Positions 41,556 to 53,449 of a stretch of DNA of 64,000 bases are shown here, in pieces. Origin of the DNA: Virgibacillus necropolis (GTDB lineage: Bacteria; Bacillota; Bacilli; Bacillales; Amphibacillaceae); the NCBI RefSeq assembly GCF_002224365.1, contig NZ_CP022437.1, forward strand, positions 1,736,001-1,800,000, given 5' to 3'. Positions within the stretch are counted from its first letter, which is position 1; every line of letters starts with the position of its first letter. The translations under genes and the position numbers were made by a program. A model generated the notes under the pieces. It had not been told where the DNA came from. It made no database searches and saw only the letters and a program-made list of their open reading frames with translations.

Positions 41556-44500
41556 ATGTCGTTCACGCATTTACAAGTTAAAAGTGGATATAGTTTAATG
41601 GAAAGCACTATTACAATCGATAAGCTTGTAAAAAAAGCCGCTGATCTTAATTTCCAAGCGTTAGCATTAACGGATGATCACGTTTTATATGGTGCCATTC
41701 CATTTTATAAAGCATGCAAAAGTCATGGTATAAAACCTATAATAGGAATAAACGTTCAGGTAATAGATGAGCATACGGAAGAAATTACTTGTATTTTACT
41801 CGCAAAAAACAATCAAGGTTATAAGCAATTAATGAAGCTTAGTACGGATGTTCAATTGAGTGACAACAAAAATATCGAGTTCGCCCAACTAAATAAATAT
41901 ACGCAAGATCTCATTGGAATCGTATCAACAACTAGCAAAGAAATAGGTATTCGGTTTGAAAACCAATCATTTGAAGAAATCAATGAGTATTTGGCACATT
42001 GGAAACAGGCATTTGCAGGTGGTGACTTTTATTTAAGTGTTGAAGACCACGGCAAGGAACGGGATAAAACGTTGCATCAAAAAGTCCAAACTTATTCAAT
42101 TCGGGAACGAGTTAATGTAGTTGCAGTTAATGATGTTAGATATTTGGATCAAAAAGATGATCATGCTTATGATTGTTTACAAGCCATAAAAAAAGGGCAA
42201 CAATGGGTACCTACTAACAATCCTTCTGTTCCCCATCATCATTTGCGATCATCAGATGAAATGGATAGTTTATTTGGACTAACCTGGCCAGAAGTTATAG
42301 AGGCAACTAATGGGATTGTGGAAAAATGCAATGTAGAGTTAAACTTTGATGAACGACTACTCCCTTCCTTTGCGGTACCAGAGGAAATGGATGCTCATAC
42401 ATACTTAGAAAAACAATGCTTTGACAATTTAGAGACCAAGTTCAAGTCGGTTTCAAATGAAGTAAAAGAGCGGTTGAAATATGAACTATCCGTAATAAAG
42501 TCCATGGGATTTAGTGATTATTTTTTGATTGTATGGGATTTTATCAATTATGCAAAAAGAAATGACATAGTTGTTGGTCCTGGACGCGGTTCTGCTGCAG
42601 GTTCATTAGTCGCTTATGTGTTGTCAATAACGGATGTGGATCCAATCAAACACCAGTTGCTTTTTGAACGTTTTCTCAATCCTGAACGAATCACAATGCC
42701 AGATATAGATATCGACTTTTCAGATAACCGTCGTGATGAAGTAATTGACTATGTCCGGGATAAATACGGCGTGGACCATGTTGCGCAAATTATTACATTT
42801 GGTACGTTTGCAGCTCGTTCACTGGTACGTGAGTTAATTAAGACTATAGGAATTGATCAACAAGATGCTTATTTTTTATTAAAAGAGATACCAATACAAG
42901 CTAATAAATCATTGCTCGACTACATACAGGCTTCAGAAGATTTAAAGAAGTATATTAAGCAGTCGGCTTCATTAAAAGCATTATTTACGATTGCACTTAA
43001 GCTTGAAGGTTTACCTAGACATGTTTCAACGCATGCTGCTGGAGTAGTGATAAGTGAGAAACCACTTGTCGAACATATTCCACTTACTATAGGATCAAGC
43101 CATACGCTTTTAACGCAATATCCGATGAATGAATTGGAATCTGTAGGGTTATTAAAAATGGACTTCTTAGGTTTAAGAAATCTAACCTTATTGGAACGAG
43201 TTATTAAATCAATTGGACAAACACAAAATAAACAACTACATCTAGACGAAATACCAGAAAGTGATGAAGAAACGTTTAACCTTCTTCAATCGGGGATGAC
43301 TGATGGTATATTTCAATTAGAATCAGAAGGAATGAAACAGGTTTTAACAAAACTTAAACCTACATCCTTTGAAGATATCGTTGCGGTGAATGCACTTTAT
43401 CGTCCAGGTCCAATGGAAAATATACCTACTTATATAAGTAGAAAACATAATCAGTCGCCCATTCACTATCCACATCCAGATTTAGAGCCAATCCTAAAAA
43501 AAACTTACGGTGTACTCATTTATCAAGAACAAATTATGCAAATTGCGAGCCACCTTGCTGGTTTCTCACTTGGTAAGGCTGATATTTTGCGTCGAGCTGT
43601 TAGTAAAAAACAACATGAATTAATGGATGAACAAAGAGAGACTTTCATAGCTGGTTGTTTAAATAATGGCTATGATGAAGCCGTTGCAATAGAAATTTTT
43701 GACTGGATTGTCCAGTTTTCAAACTATGGATTTAACCGAAGTCATGCTGTGGCATATAGTAAAATCTCGTATCAATTAGCCTATTTGAAAGCTCACTATC
43801 CTGCTAGTTTTTTTGCTGAGTTACTAAGCACGAGTGTGAACCAACAAGAAAAAGTGCATCATTATCGAAAAGAAGCAAAAGACTTCAAGCTTGAATTTCT
43901 ACCGCCAAACATCAATAATAGTTTTGGTAAATATACAGTTGAACATGGACAAATTCGAATGGGACTACTATCGATAAAAGGAATTGGTAATCAAGCAGTT
44001 AAAGAAATTGTTCGTGCTCGTAAGTCAGGTCCATTTAAAAGTATTTTTGATTTCTGCTTACGTATTTCTACAAAATTAATAAATCGTCAGTCAATGGAAT
44101 TGCTAATAATGGTTGGAGCGTTTGATGATACGTATCATAATCGCGCAAGCCTTTTAGCCACAATTGATCATGCAATGGAACAAGGTGAATTATTTCGTGA
44201 ATTTGCTGATCAACCCAGCTTGTTTCAGGATAAAATGGATCTAGAAGTAACCTATGTAGAAATCGAGGATTTTAGCTTAATGAAAAAGCTTGCTGATGAA
44301 AAAGAACTAGTTGGAATCTATATTTCAAGTCACCCATTAGCAAGTTATCGCGAGAAACTGAGAATGAGTGGTTATCTAACCTTAAATCAAGCAAATAGAA
44401 TGGTTGGTAAGCGAAATGTAAAAAGTGCTGTTATTATTCAATCTATGAAAACCATTCGAACAAAGCGTGGAGACCCAATGGCGTTTGTTACGATTGGTGA

Positions 44501-44909
44501 CGAGACAAGTGAGATGGAAGCGGTAATTTTCCCAGACGTATTTCGAGAAGTAAATAGGTGGCTCAATGAGGAAGTTATTATTCTGATAACTGGGAAAATC
44601 GAATTACGTAACAATAAAAATCAATGGTTAGTTCAAGAAATACATCAGTTTAACGAAGAGGATGTAAAGGCCAAGGCAAATCAACGGCTTTTTGTGAAAT
44701 TTAGTGAACAAAATAGTGAAAAGGTATTGTTGAACATGAAAGAGATTGCAATTAACCATCCCGGGAATACTCCGGTGATTATTCATAGGGAGGATAAAAA
44801 ACAAACGTACCAATTAGCTAGTGAATATTTCATGGAAGCTACTAGAGAATGTCTGCAAGAATTAAAAGGATATTTTGGGGAAGCGAATGTAGTCTTAAAA
44901 AAAGAATAG
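41556..44909 (+). CDS. dnaE: DNA polymerase III alpha subunit DnaE
   Basis: Error-prone replicative polymerase that extends primers on the lagging strand in bacilli, alongside PolC. 1117 residues from ATG 41556 (AAGGTGG upstream; the longer frame has no site). PHP domain at 1-200 (LTDDHVLYGAIPFYKACKSH), catalytic palm with PDIDIDFSDNRRDEVIDYV, GRGSAAGSLVAYVLS, helix-hairpin-helix around LLSIKGIGNQAVKEI, and a C-terminal OB fold. No proofreading domain. A TATAAT at 41516 without a good -35 may be its promoter. Confidence 0.97.
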   Translation: MSFTHLQVKSGYSLMESTITIDKLVKKAADLNFQALALTDDHVLYGAIPFYKACKSHGIKPIIGINVQVIDEHTEEITCILLAKNNQGYKQLMKLSTDVQLSDNKNIEFAQLNKYTQDLIGIVSTTSKEIGIRFENQSFEEINEYLAHWKQAFAGGDFYLSVEDHGKERDKTLHQKVQTYSIRERVNVVAVNDVRYLDQKDDHAYDCLQAIKKGQQWVPTNNPSVPHHHLRSSDEMDSLFGLTWPEVIEATNGIVEKCNVELNFDERLLPSFAVPEEMDAHTYLEKQCFDNLETKFKSVSNEVKERLKYELSVIKSMGFSDYFLIVWDFINYAKRNDIVVGPGRGSAAGSLVAYVLSITDVDPIKHQLLFERFLNPERITMPDIDIDFSDNRRDEVIDYVRDKYGVDHVAQIITFGTFAARSLVRELIKTIGIDQQDAYFLLKEIPIQANKSLLDYIQASEDLKKYIKQSASLKALFTIALKLEGLPRHVSTHAAGVVISEKPLVEHIPLTIGSSHTLLTQYPMNELESVGLLKMDFLGLRNLTLLERVIKSIGQTQNKQLHLDEIPESDEETFNLLQSGMTDGIFQLESEGMKQVLTKLKPTSFEDIVAVNALYRPGPMENIPTYISRKHNQSPIHYPHPDLEPILKKTYGVLIYQEQIMQIASHLAGFSLGKADILRRAVSKKQHELMDEQRETFIAGCLNNGYDEAVAIEIFDWIVQFSNYGFNRSHAVAYSKISYQLAYLKAHYPASFFAELLSTSVNQQEKVHHYRKEAKDFKLEFLPPNINNSFGKYTVEHGQIRMGLLSIKGIGNQAVKEIVRARKSGPFKSIFDFCLRISTKLINRQSMELLIMVGAFDDTYHNRASLLATIDHAMEQGELFREFADQPSLFQDKMDLEVTYVEIEDFSLMKKLADEKELVGIYISSHPLASYREKLRMSGYLTLNQANRMVGKRNVKSAVIIQSMKTIRTKRGDPMAFVTIGDETSEMEAVIFPDVFREVNRWLNEEVIILITGKIELRNNKNQWLVQEIHQFNEEDVKAKANQRLFVKFSEQNSEKVLLNMKEIAINHPGNTPVIIHREDKKQTYQLASEYFMEATRECLQELKGYFGEANVVLKKE

Positions 44910-44927
44910 TTGCCTACATCACAAGAC

Positions 44928-44980
44928 TTTACACAATAATAGCATCTGTTATAATAAAATAACCAAGTGGTCTGACCACT
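44928..44980 (+). promoter_or_regulatory. promoter and FadR/GntR-type operator of the malic enzyme operon
   Basis: TTTACA (44928-44933) and TATAAT (44950-44955), spacer 16. AGTGGTCTGACCACT (44966-44980) is a perfect palindrome around CTG and fits the GntR/FadR operator form TNGTNNNACNA. It sits at the transcription start, a repressor position; the FadR-type regulator at 46286 is the obvious ligand. Confidence 0.72.
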
Positions 44981-45028
44981 AAATGACGAGTGATAAAACT
45001 ATTATTGCTAAAAGGGAGAGAAAGTGGC

Positions 45029-46267
45029 ATGTCGAATTTAAGAGACGAAGCACTACAAATGCATAAATCAAATAAAGGTAAACTAACTATCCAATCAAAG
45101 GTACCTATTCGTAATGCTAGAGATTTGAGTTTAGCTTATTCGCCCGGTGTTGCGGAACCATGTAAAGAAATACATGACCACAAAGAAAAGGTATATGATT
45201 ATACAATGAAAGGCAATATGGTAGCAGTTATAAGTGACGGATCAGCTGTACTTGGACTTGGAAATATAGGTCCAGAAGCGGCTCTACCTGTTATGGAAGG
45301 GAAGTCTGTATTATTTAAAGGTTTTGCCGGAGTGGATTCTTTCCCAATCTGTCTTGGAACGCATGATGTAGAAGAAATCGTACGTACAGTAAAATTAATG
45401 GAACCAACATTTGGTGGGGTTAATTTAGAAGATATTGCTGCACCGAATTGTTTTATTATTGAAGAAAGACTTAAAAAGGAAACAAACATTCCAATCTTTC
45501 ACGATGATCAGCATGGAACAGCAATTGTTACTATTGCTGGCTTAATTAATGCTTTGAAGGTTGTCGGGAAATCTTTTTCGGATATAAAGGTAGTTGCAAA
45601 TGGGGCGGGAGCTGCAGGTATTGCTATCATAAAGTTACTCCACAGTTTTGGTGTACGCGAAATGATTATGTGTGATTCAAAAGGGGCAATAGTTGAAGGT
45701 CGACCATACGGTATGAATGATGTTAAAGATGAAGTTGCCAAAATGACGAATAAGGAACATAAAGAAGGTTCGCTTGAAGAAGTTCTTGAAGGTGCTGATG
45801 TCTTTATTGGTGTATCAGTTGGCGGGTTATTAACAAAGGAAATGGTTGAGCGTATGAGTACAGACCCAATTATTTTTGCGATGGCTAATCCCGATCCAGA
45901 GATAATGCCGGATGATGCAAAAGCAGCTGGTGCTAAAGTGATTGGTACTGGGAGATCCGATTTCCCGAATCAAGTTAATAATGTTTTAGCTTTTCCAGGT
46001 ATTTTTCGTGGAGCGTTAGATGTTCGAGCTACACGGATCAATGAGAGGATGAAAGTTGCTGCTGCAGAAGCGATTGCATCGTTGATAGCTGAAGAGGATC
46101 TAAACGAAGATTATGTTATCCCAAATCCGTTTGATGCTAGAGTAGCACCAATTGTAGCAAAAAGTGTTGCAAAAGCAGCAATGGAGTCTGGTGTTGCAAG
46201 AATCAACGTTGATCCTGAAGCGATTGCTGATAAAACGAGAAGATTAACACAAATAGATACAGAGTAG
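45029..46267 (+). CDS. ytsJ: NAD(P)-dependent malic enzyme
   Basis: Decarboxylates malate to pyruvate, supplying NADPH in B. subtilis YtsJ. 412 residues from ATG 45029 (GGGAGAG eight bases upstream). LAYSPGVAEPCKEI with the catalytic Tyr, the substrate lysine in VLGLGNIGPEAALPVMEGK, metal ligands in FHDDQHGTAIVT, and a Rossmann loop VVANGAGAAGIAI. No C-terminal phosphotransacetylase domain. First gene of an apparent operon with the regulator gene, accDA and perhaps pfkA-pyk. Confidence 0.95.
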   Translation: MSNLRDEALQMHKSNKGKLTIQSKVPIRNARDLSLAYSPGVAEPCKEIHDHKEKVYDYTMKGNMVAVISDGSAVLGLGNIGPEAALPVMEGKSVLFKGFAGVDSFPICLGTHDVEEIVRTVKLMEPTFGGVNLEDIAAPNCFIIEERLKKETNIPIFHDDQHGTAIVTIAGLINALKVVGKSFSDIKVVANGAGAAGIAIIKLLHSFGVREMIMCDSKGAIVEGRPYGMNDVKDEVAKMTNKEHKEGSLEEVLEGADVFIGVSVGGLLTKEMVERMSTDPIIFAMANPDPEIMPDDAKAAGAKVIGTGRSDFPNQVNNVLAFPGIFRGALDVRATRINERMKVAAAEAIASLIAEEDLNEDYVIPNPFDARVAPIVAKSVAKAAMESGVARINVDPEAIADKTRRLTQIDTE

Positions 46268-46285
46268 GTCGTAAAGGAGGGGGTC

Positions 46286-46891
46286 ATGGCTGTGTCCATG
46301 TCACCTAAACAAAAAGTATACCAAGCCGTGTTAAACGAGATTCGAAGGTATATAAATGAAAATAACTTAAAGCCTGGTGATAAGCTCCCTTCTGAACGTG
46401 ATCTTGCAGAAAATTTACAAGCTGGAAGGTCGTCTATTAGGGAAGCGCTCAGAGCAATGGAGTTACTTGGTTTAATTGAAACACGAAGCGGTCAAGGTAC
46501 TTTTTTAAGTATTTATAAGCCGTACCAAACCGTTGAATTACTAGCTTCCTTTATTTTACAGGGCAGCAAAACAAAGCAGGATTTGACAGTAGCAAAAATA
46601 ATAATTGAAAAAGAAATTGCAAAGCTTGCTTTTCATCAACTAGATAATGAAGATATACATGTACTAAAAACGATAGCAAAAGAAAATAAGACAAAAAAAC
46701 ATAGTGAATTTTTCCGTTTCTTATTCAAAAAAACGGATAATCATCTATTGACGAAAATTTGGGACTTAATGGAGGACTTTTCTCAGACGATAAATGAGCG
46801 TAATTATGATAAAATGTTTTATGAGGATCTTATTGCTGTTTATCAAAAACAAAAATATGATGCCATTGAAGGGTTATTTGAAGATGTCTAA
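46286..46891 (+). CDS. GntR-family (FadR subfamily) regulator
   Basis: 201 residues. The N-terminal winged helix is standard GntR (LKPGDKLPSERDLAENLQAG then RSSIREALRAMELLGLIETR); the helical C-terminal domain is short for FadR/FCD proteins and lacks an obvious set of metal histidines. AAAGGAGGGGG precedes the ATG. It is placed between malic enzyme and accDA, and the palindrome on the upstream promoter fits its subfamily, so it probably controls its own operon in response to a carbon or acyl metabolite. Ligand unknown. Confidence 0.88.
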   Translation: MAVSMSPKQKVYQAVLNEIRRYINENNLKPGDKLPSERDLAENLQAGRSSIREALRAMELLGLIETRSGQGTFLSIYKPYQTVELLASFILQGSKTKQDLTVAKIIIEKEIAKLAFHQLDNEDIHVLKTIAKENKTKKHSEFFRFLFKKTDNHLLTKIWDLMEDFSQTINERNYDKMFYEDLIAVYQKQKYDAIEGLFEDV

Positions 46892-47047
46892 AATGTTTTT
46901 TGTGACAGAAATTTTCACAGTATTTATTGAAACAAATGAAACCAAATTATGACAAAATTCATTTGGATGATTCGTTATGCTATTACATATAGGCACAATG
47001 TTTTTGTCAAAATAGCCTCACCTGTTTTCTGAAAAGGAGGAGTTACC

Positions 47048-47908
47048 TTGCTAAAGGATTTTTTCGGCAAGAAAAAGAAATATGCACCAATTCCAGGCGA
47101 ACAAGGCAAATTGGATGTACCAGAAGGATTAATGAAAAAGTGTCAAGGATGCCACAAAATATATTATCGAAAAGAAATGAACAAAAATTTAAATGTCTGC
47201 CCAAATTGTGGTTTCCATCACCAATTAAATGCTTGGGAAAGGATTGAGAGTTTATTTGATGAAGGTTCTTTTCAGGAATGGGATAAAAATTTGATTTCTA
47301 CTAATCCACTCGGTTTCCCTGGATATGAAGAAAAACTAGAAAAAGACAGAATTAATACAAATTTAAACGAAGCAGTAGTCACTGGCAAGGGTACGATAGA
47401 CGAACAGCCTACAGTTGTCAGTATCATGGATGCTAGATTTCGAATGGGTAGTATGGGATCTGTTGTTGGTGAGAAGATAGCCCGGGCAGTTGAGGAAGCA
47501 AGAAAGCAATCATTACCTATTATTATTTTTACTGCTTCTGGCGGTGCTCGAATGCAGGAAGGTGTACTAAGTTTAATGCAAATGACAAAAACTTCCGTTG
47601 CAATCAAGCGTTTTAGCGATTCTGGAGGTTTGATGTTATCTATCATGACACATCCAACAACTGGTGGTGTCTCTGCAAGTTTTGCATCTATTGGTGATTA
47701 TAATTTTGCCGAACCAGGTGCTTTAATTGGTTTTGCAGGAAGACGAATTGTTGAACAGACCATTCGAGAAAAATTACCTGACGATTTTCAAACTGCAGAG
47801 TTTCTTTTAGAACATGGGCAACTAGATCAAGTTATTCACAGACGTGATTTGAAGCGAATTTTGACCACAATGCTTCATATGCATCAGAAGGGCGGGGACT
47901 CTGAGTGA
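47048..47908 (+). CDS. accD: acetyl-CoA carboxylase carboxyltransferase subunit beta
   Basis: Transfers CO2 from carboxybiotin to acetyl-CoA with AccA, the committed step of fatty acid synthesis. 286 residues starting at TTG (47048) behind AAAGGAGGAG. Zinc ribbon with C32, C35, C51 and C54 (CQGCHK and CPNCGFH), then the crotonase-fold core with [13 protein letters not shown] and [12 protein letters not shown]. It overlaps accA by four bases (GTGA), so the two subunits are coupled in equal amounts. A rare start codon could limit synthesis. Confidence 0.97.
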   Translation: MLKDFFGKKKKYAPIPGEQGKLDVPEGLMKKCQGCHKIYYRKEMNKNLNVCPNCGFHHQLNAWERIESLFDEGSFQEWDKNLISTNPLGFPGYEEKLEKDRINTNLNEAVVTGKGTIDEQPTVVSIMDARFRMGSMGSVVGEKIARAVEEARKQSLPIIIFTASGGARMQEGVLSLMQMTKTSVAIKRFSDSGGLMLSIMTHPTTGGVSASFASIGDYNFAEPGALIGFAGRRIVEQTIREKLPDDFQTAEFLLEHGQLDQVIHRRDLKRILTTMLHMHQKGGDSE

Positions 47909-48867
47909 GGCAAGTATTAGATTTTGAGAAGCCAATCGTTAATCTAAAAGAAAAAATCACGGAATTGAAAAGTTTCACAGAAGATAGTGAAATAGACTTA
48001 TCTGACGAGATTAACACATTGGAAAAGCGGCTAACTAAATTAGAAGATGATATCTATACAAATTTAAAACCGTGGAATCGCGTACAAATGGCGCGTCACC
48101 CGGAACGTCCAACAACACTTGACTACATTGACGAATTATTTACGGATTTTATGGAGTTCCACGGTGATCGTGCATTTGGTGATGATGCTGCCATTGTAGC
48201 TGGAATTGCAAACTACAATGGTAAACCAGTTACTATAATTGGCCATCAACGTGGTAAAGATACGAAGGAAAATATCCGTCGTAATTTTGGTATGCCACAT
48301 CCAGAAGGGTATCGAAAAGCATTACGCCATATGAAGCAAGCTAATAAGTTCAACCGGCCTATTGTTTGCTTTATCGATACGAAAGGCGCTTTTCCAGGTA
48401 AAGCTGCCGAAGAACGAGGGCAAAGTGAAGCAATCGCGCGAAACTTAATGGAAATGGCCGGTCTAACTGTGCCAATTATTTGTATTGTTATTGGTGAAGG
48501 TGGAAGTGGTGGAGCACTTGCCCTTGGTGTTGGAGATCACATTCATATGCTTGAAAACTCTACATATTCAGTGATATCACCTGAGGGAGCAGCAGCATTG
48601 CTATGGAAAGATTCCGGACTTGCCCAAAAGGCAGCTGAAACGATGAAAATAACTTCTTATGATTTAAAAGAACTTGGTGTAATTGATGAAATTATTCCAG
48701 AAGTTAAGGGGGGAGCTCATCGGGATGTTAAACAACAGGCTTCCTATATTAATGATGCCTTGTCAAAGTCCTTGTCAACACTAATTGAAATTGATCAAGA
48801 AGAATTACTTGAAAAAAGATGGGAAAAGTATAAACAAATTGGTGATTATGAGGAACTTGAACAATAG
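47905..48867 (+). CDS. accA: acetyl-CoA carboxylase carboxyltransferase subunit alpha
   Basis: 320 residues from GTG 47905, overlapping the accD stop. N-terminal helical region then the carboxyltransferase core: [68 protein letters not shown] and [18 protein letters not shown]. All are typical. It is cotranscribed with accD and ends at a palindromic hairpin at 48887, before pfkA. Confidence 0.97.
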   Translation: MRQVLDFEKPIVNLKEKITELKSFTEDSEIDLSDEINTLEKRLTKLEDDIYTNLKPWNRVQMARHPERPTTLDYIDELFTDFMEFHGDRAFGDDAAIVAGIANYNGKPVTIIGHQRGKDTKENIRRNFGMPHPEGYRKALRHMKQANKFNRPIVCFIDTKGAFPGKAAEERGQSEAIARNLMEMAGLTVPIICIVIGEGGSGGALALGVGDHIHMLENSTYSVISPEGAAALLWKDSGLAQKAAETMKITSYDLKELGVIDEIIPEVKGGAHRDVKQQASYINDALSKSLSTLIEIDQEELLEKRWEKYKQIGDYEELEQ

Positions 48868-48886
48868 ATAAAATTAGTTTTCCTAA

Positions 48887-48926
48887 ATGAGGTTGACAGT
48901 TGTCAACCTCATCGTTGGTTTTTTTG
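48887..48926 (+). terminator. terminator between accA and pfkA
   Basis: ATGAGGTTGACA and TGTCAACCTCAT (48887-48898, 48901-48912) pair perfectly, with a T-run six bases later. May be partial because of that spacing. Confidence 0.7.
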
Positions 48927-48941
48927 CAAATTGGCTTGTAA

Positions 48942-49964
<1,023 letters not shown>

Positions 49965-49997
49965 GATACACTTAAAAGCAACCAAGGAGGAAATAGA

Positions 49998-51758
49998 ATG
50001 AGAAAAACAAAAATCGTTTGTACGATTGGCCCAGCTTCAGAGTCAATTGAAACGCTAGAGCAATTGATTAGATCTGGTATGAATGTAGCTCGTCTGAATT
50101 TTTCACATGGAGATTTTGATGAACACAGACAACGAATTGAAAATATTAAAACGGCCGCAAAAAATACAGGGGAAACAGTTGCCATTCTTCTTGATACGAA
50201 AGGGCCTGAAATTAGAACTGGTTCTTTTAAAAATGGTGAAGATGAAATAGTTGAAGGGACTTCCGTTAAATTATCTATGAAAGAAATAGAAGGTACAGCT
50301 GAACACTTTTCTATTACATATCCTGGATTAATTGATGACGTTCATATCGGGTCTTCCATTTTACTTGATGATGGTTTAATTGAGCTTAAAGTTAAGAAAA
50401 TAGACAAAGAAAATCAAGAAATAATTACTACCGCGCTAAATAGTGGAACGATTAAAAATAAAAAAGGTGTTAATGTACCAAATGTTCAGGTGAAATTACC
50501 GGGTATAACAGACAAAGATACAAAGGATATTGAGTTTGGAATAGAAGAAGGGGTAGACTTTATTGCAGCTTCTTTTGTACGTAGGCCTTCTGATGTATTT
50601 GAAATCCGAGCATTGTTAGAACGACATGATGCAACACATATTAATATCATCCCTAAAATTGAAAACAATGAAGGGGTGGAAAATATTGATTCCATTATAG
50701 AAGTGAGTGATGGGATAATGGTTGCACGTGGGGATTTAGGTGTTGAAATTCCTGCAGAAGATGTTCCACTCGTACAAAAAAAACTGATTAGTAAATGTAA
50801 TATTGCAGGTAAACCTGTTATTACAGCCACCCAAATGTTAGATTCCATGCAACGCAATCCAAGACCTACAAGAGCTGAAGCATCAGATGTTGCAAATGCA
50901 ATTTTTGACGGAACCGATGCTATTATGCTTTCAGGTGAAACGGCAGCTGGACACTATCCAGTAGAATCTGTTCAAACGATGAGCAATATCGCATTAAAAG
51001 CAGAAACGGCACTAGATCATAAGTTGATTTTGACCAATCGTTCCAAAACGGTTGATATGACAATAACGGATGCAATTAGTCAGTCTGTTACTCATACTGC
51101 GATGAATTTAGATGTAAGTGCAATTATTACTCCGACTGAAAGTGGTCATACTGCACGTATGATTTCTAAGTATCGTCCAAAAGCGCCAATTGTGGCAGTT
51201 ACATTTTCAGATCACGTAAATCGTCAATTGGCACTAGTATGGGGTGTGCACGCTGCGGCAGGCAGAAAAGCTAATTCCACTGATGAAATGCTAGATATTG
51301 CGGTAGAGGAAGGGTTAAAAACAGAACTTTTTAATCGCGGAAGTAGAGTTCTTATAACAGCGGGAGTGCCTGTTGGGGAAAGTGGGACAACGAACTTAAT
51401 GAAAGTACATGTAATTGGAGACGTAATAGCAAAAGCACAAGGAATTGGAAGAAGAAGTGCATACGGAAAGGCAGTAATAGCGAAAACAGCTGCAGAAGCC
51501 ATATCAAAAGTTACGGAAGAAGATATCTTAGTGACATATAGTACAGATCGTGATATGATGCCCGCGATTGAAAAAGCTGGTGGGATCATAACAGAAGAAG
51601 GCGGTTTAACGTCACATGCTGCTGTGGTAGGATTGAGCCTTGGAATACCAGTAATTGTTGGACTCGAAAATGTGTTTGAGCTTATTAAAGATGGTGATGA
51701 TATTACGATTGATTCCGCAAAAGGTGATGTCTATAGAGGTCATACAAGTGTTTTATAG
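49998..51758 (+). CDS. pyk: pyruvate kinase
   Basis: Last ATP-forming step of glycolysis. 586 residues from ATG 49998 (AAGGAGG). The core has [33 protein letters not shown] and the active-site TATQMLDSM. It carries the extra C-terminal PEP-utilising-enzyme mobile domain of bacillar enzymes ([20 protein letters not shown]) after residue 475, which adds the 110 residues beyond the E. coli length. Terminates at the hairpin at 51759. Confidence 0.98.
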   Translation: MRKTKIVCTIGPASESIETLEQLIRSGMNVARLNFSHGDFDEHRQRIENIKTAAKNTGETVAILLDTKGPEIRTGSFKNGEDEIVEGTSVKLSMKEIEGTAEHFSITYPGLIDDVHIGSSILLDDGLIELKVKKIDKENQEIITTALNSGTIKNKKGVNVPNVQVKLPGITDKDTKDIEFGIEEGVDFIAASFVRRPSDVFEIRALLERHDATHINIIPKIENNEGVENIDSIIEVSDGIMVARGDLGVEIPAEDVPLVQKKLISKCNIAGKPVITATQMLDSMQRNPRPTRAEASDVANAIFDGTDAIMLSGETAAGHYPVESVQTMSNIALKAETALDHKLILTNRSKTVDMTITDAISQSVTHTAMNLDVSAIITPTESGHTARMISKYRPKAPIVAVTFSDHVNRQLALVWGVHAAAGRKANSTDEMLDIAVEEGLKTELFNRGSRVLITAGVPVGESGTTNLMKVHVIGDVIAKAQGIGRRSAYGKAVIAKTAAEAISKVTEEDILVTYSTDRDMMPAIEKAGGIITEEGGLTSHAAVVGLSLGIPVIVGLENVFELIKDGDDITIDSAKGDVYRGHTSVL

Positions 51759-51788
51759 AAAATGAAGGGACTAATTCCCTTCATTTTT
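51759..51788 (+). terminator. terminator of pyk
   Basis: AAAATGAAGGGA/TCCCTTCATTTT stem directly after the stop codon, short loop, T-run. Confidence 0.85.
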
Positions 51789-51827
51789 GGTGGCTTGTGT
51801 TTTTTCGTATGGAAAGGGTGATGACCA

Positions 51828-52214
51828 ATGCGCTGGTTAATAATTGCGCTATTAATCGTTCCGGCAATGGAAATAGGTATTTTCATTTGGGCTGGAGGAA
51901 TAGTCGGGCCTTGGTGGGTTGTAGGTATTATTATTTTTACTGGAATTGTCGGTGTAATGATAGCTAAGAAACAAGGAGCCGAAACATGGAATCGTGCTAG
52001 ACTTTCTATGAACAGTGGGCAGCTACCAGCTGAAGAAATAATAGATGGTATATGCATTTTTGTCGGGGCAGTTTTTCTATTTACGCCAGGTTTTATCACG
52101 GATACTTTCGGTTTTCTTTTAGTCCTGCCACTAACACGTAACCCATTCAAGAATTTAATTCGAGCATTTATTAAAAGCCGTTTAAATAAAAGTACAATCA
52201 TCTATCGTAAATAG
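51828..52214 (+). CDS. fxsA: FxsA family cytoplasmic membrane protein
   Basis: 128 residues with four hydrophobic helices: 3-20 (IIALLIVPAMEIGIFIW), 26-45, 76-92 (ICIFVGAVFLFTPGFITD) and 93-102. The PGFITDTFGFLLVLP segment is the FxsA signature. Known for relieving phage exclusion by F plasmid in E. coli when overproduced; its normal role is unknown. AAAGGGTGATGACC upstream. Same position after pyk as in B. subtilis. Confidence 0.9.
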   Translation: MRWLIIALLIVPAMEIGIFIWAGGIVGPWWVVGIIIFTGIVGVMIAKKQGAETWNRARLSMNSGQLPAEEIIDGICIFVGAVFLFTPGFITDTFGFLLVLPLTRNPFKNLIRAFIKSRLNKSTIIYRK

Positions 52215-52224
52215 TATCTACTTA

Positions 52225-53331
52225 CTAGCCTTTAATAAAGATGAATAGGTGCCTAACCACATTCGTTTGATTGCAAGCATTCCAAATAATTAAGATAATT
52301 GGGCTGATAAATAAGCCCATAATTCCCCATAGATTTAAACCAATGAACATAGTTAGCAGTGTAGCCAGTGGGTTTAAACCTATGCTAGCAGATAATAACT
52401 TTGGTTCTATTAGTTGTCTAACAACGATAATCAACATATATAAAATAGCCAATTGTATAGTCATCGAATAATTAGCTGTTAAAAACAAATAGCCAATCCA
52501 TGGAATAAAAATAACTCCTGTTCCAATATAAGGAAGTAAATCTAGTAACGCTGCAAGAATAGCAATTGTAAGGGCATACTTCACATCTAGCAACGTCAAC
52601 CCAATATAAATAGACAGCGCGGTTATAAATATTAAGATGACTTGAGCTTTTAAGAACCCCATTATGGATGATTTTATATGGTGTAAAAAGTCCTTAACGA
52701 TGGGTTTTTTTAAAAATGGAAAACTGTTTACCGCTAAAGATTGAAGCTGAGTCCAATCTTTTGTGACTAAAAAGGTAGCGAATAGTGTTACAGTAAATAT
52801 AGTTAGCGAGCTTGGAAGAAGGCTTAATGTTTCTGGTATGTTTAATAGAAACCCCTTGATTAAAATGGAGCCTGATGTAGTTATTTGGTTTGTTACTTTT
52901 TCTATATTGGTGTTGATTGCCTGTTGTTGGGATGAATTTAATGAATTAAAAAAAGCAGCTAGCTTATCGTATAATGGCAAAACATAGGTATAAAAAAATT
53001 CTTCGCAAAGTGCCACAAAGTCCTGAAAATGTGTAGGGAGTAGATTAGCTAAGAAGGTTGTGCCTTGAATTAATTCATTAACGATGATCGCTACACATAA
53101 TGTACTTACTAATAAAAAAATAGATAACGTGATAAAGGTAGCTATAAATCTCGGAAATCTCAATTTTTCTTCAAGAATACTAACCGACGGATTAAGAATA
53201 AAAGCACATAGAATTGCAATAATAAATGGATAAAGAAAAAGTAACGTATACTTTGCTAGCAAAAACCCTGCTATAAGGACTATGATAACAAACAAAAACC
53301 GAAGTACACGATCAATATAGTGCAGATACAT
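52225..53331 (-). CDS. ytvI: YtvI, AI-2E family membrane protein
   Basis: 368 residues with eight or so membrane helices in the AI-2 exporter/PerM arrangement; LLDLLPYIGTGVIFIPW is the conserved family segment and LSASIGLNPLATLLTMFIG follows. In B. subtilis ytvI is a sporulation-associated gene. ATG 53331 with GGGGTG nine bases upstream. Transported compound unknown. It lies divergent from citZ. Confidence 0.88.
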   Translation of the reverse strand: MYLHYIDRVLRFLFVIIVLIAGFLLAKYTLLFLYPFIIAILCAFILNPSVSILEEKLRFPRFIATFITLSIFLLVSTLCVAIIVNELIQGTTFLANLLPTHFQDFVALCEEFFYTYVLPLYDKLAAFFNSLNSSQQQAINTNIEKVTNQITTSGSILIKGFLLNIPETLSLLPSSLTIFTVTLFATFLVTKDWTQLQSLAVNSFPFLKKPIVKDFLHHIKSSIMGFLKAQVILIFITALSIYIGLTLLDVKYALTIAILAALLDLLPYIGTGVIFIPWIGYLFLTANYSMTIQLAILYMLIIVVRQLIEPKLLSASIGLNPLATLLTMFIGLNLWGIMGLFISPIILIIWNACNQTNVVRHLFIFIKG

Positions 53332-53449
53332 ATATGTGTCACCCCATAATTATTAAAAGTAGCTTGTCTTATTTTACATATGATTAGAAAGGACAAAATA
53401 GACATTTTCTTTCAACAAAAATTTGTACTTTCTTAAAAATATTGGTAAA

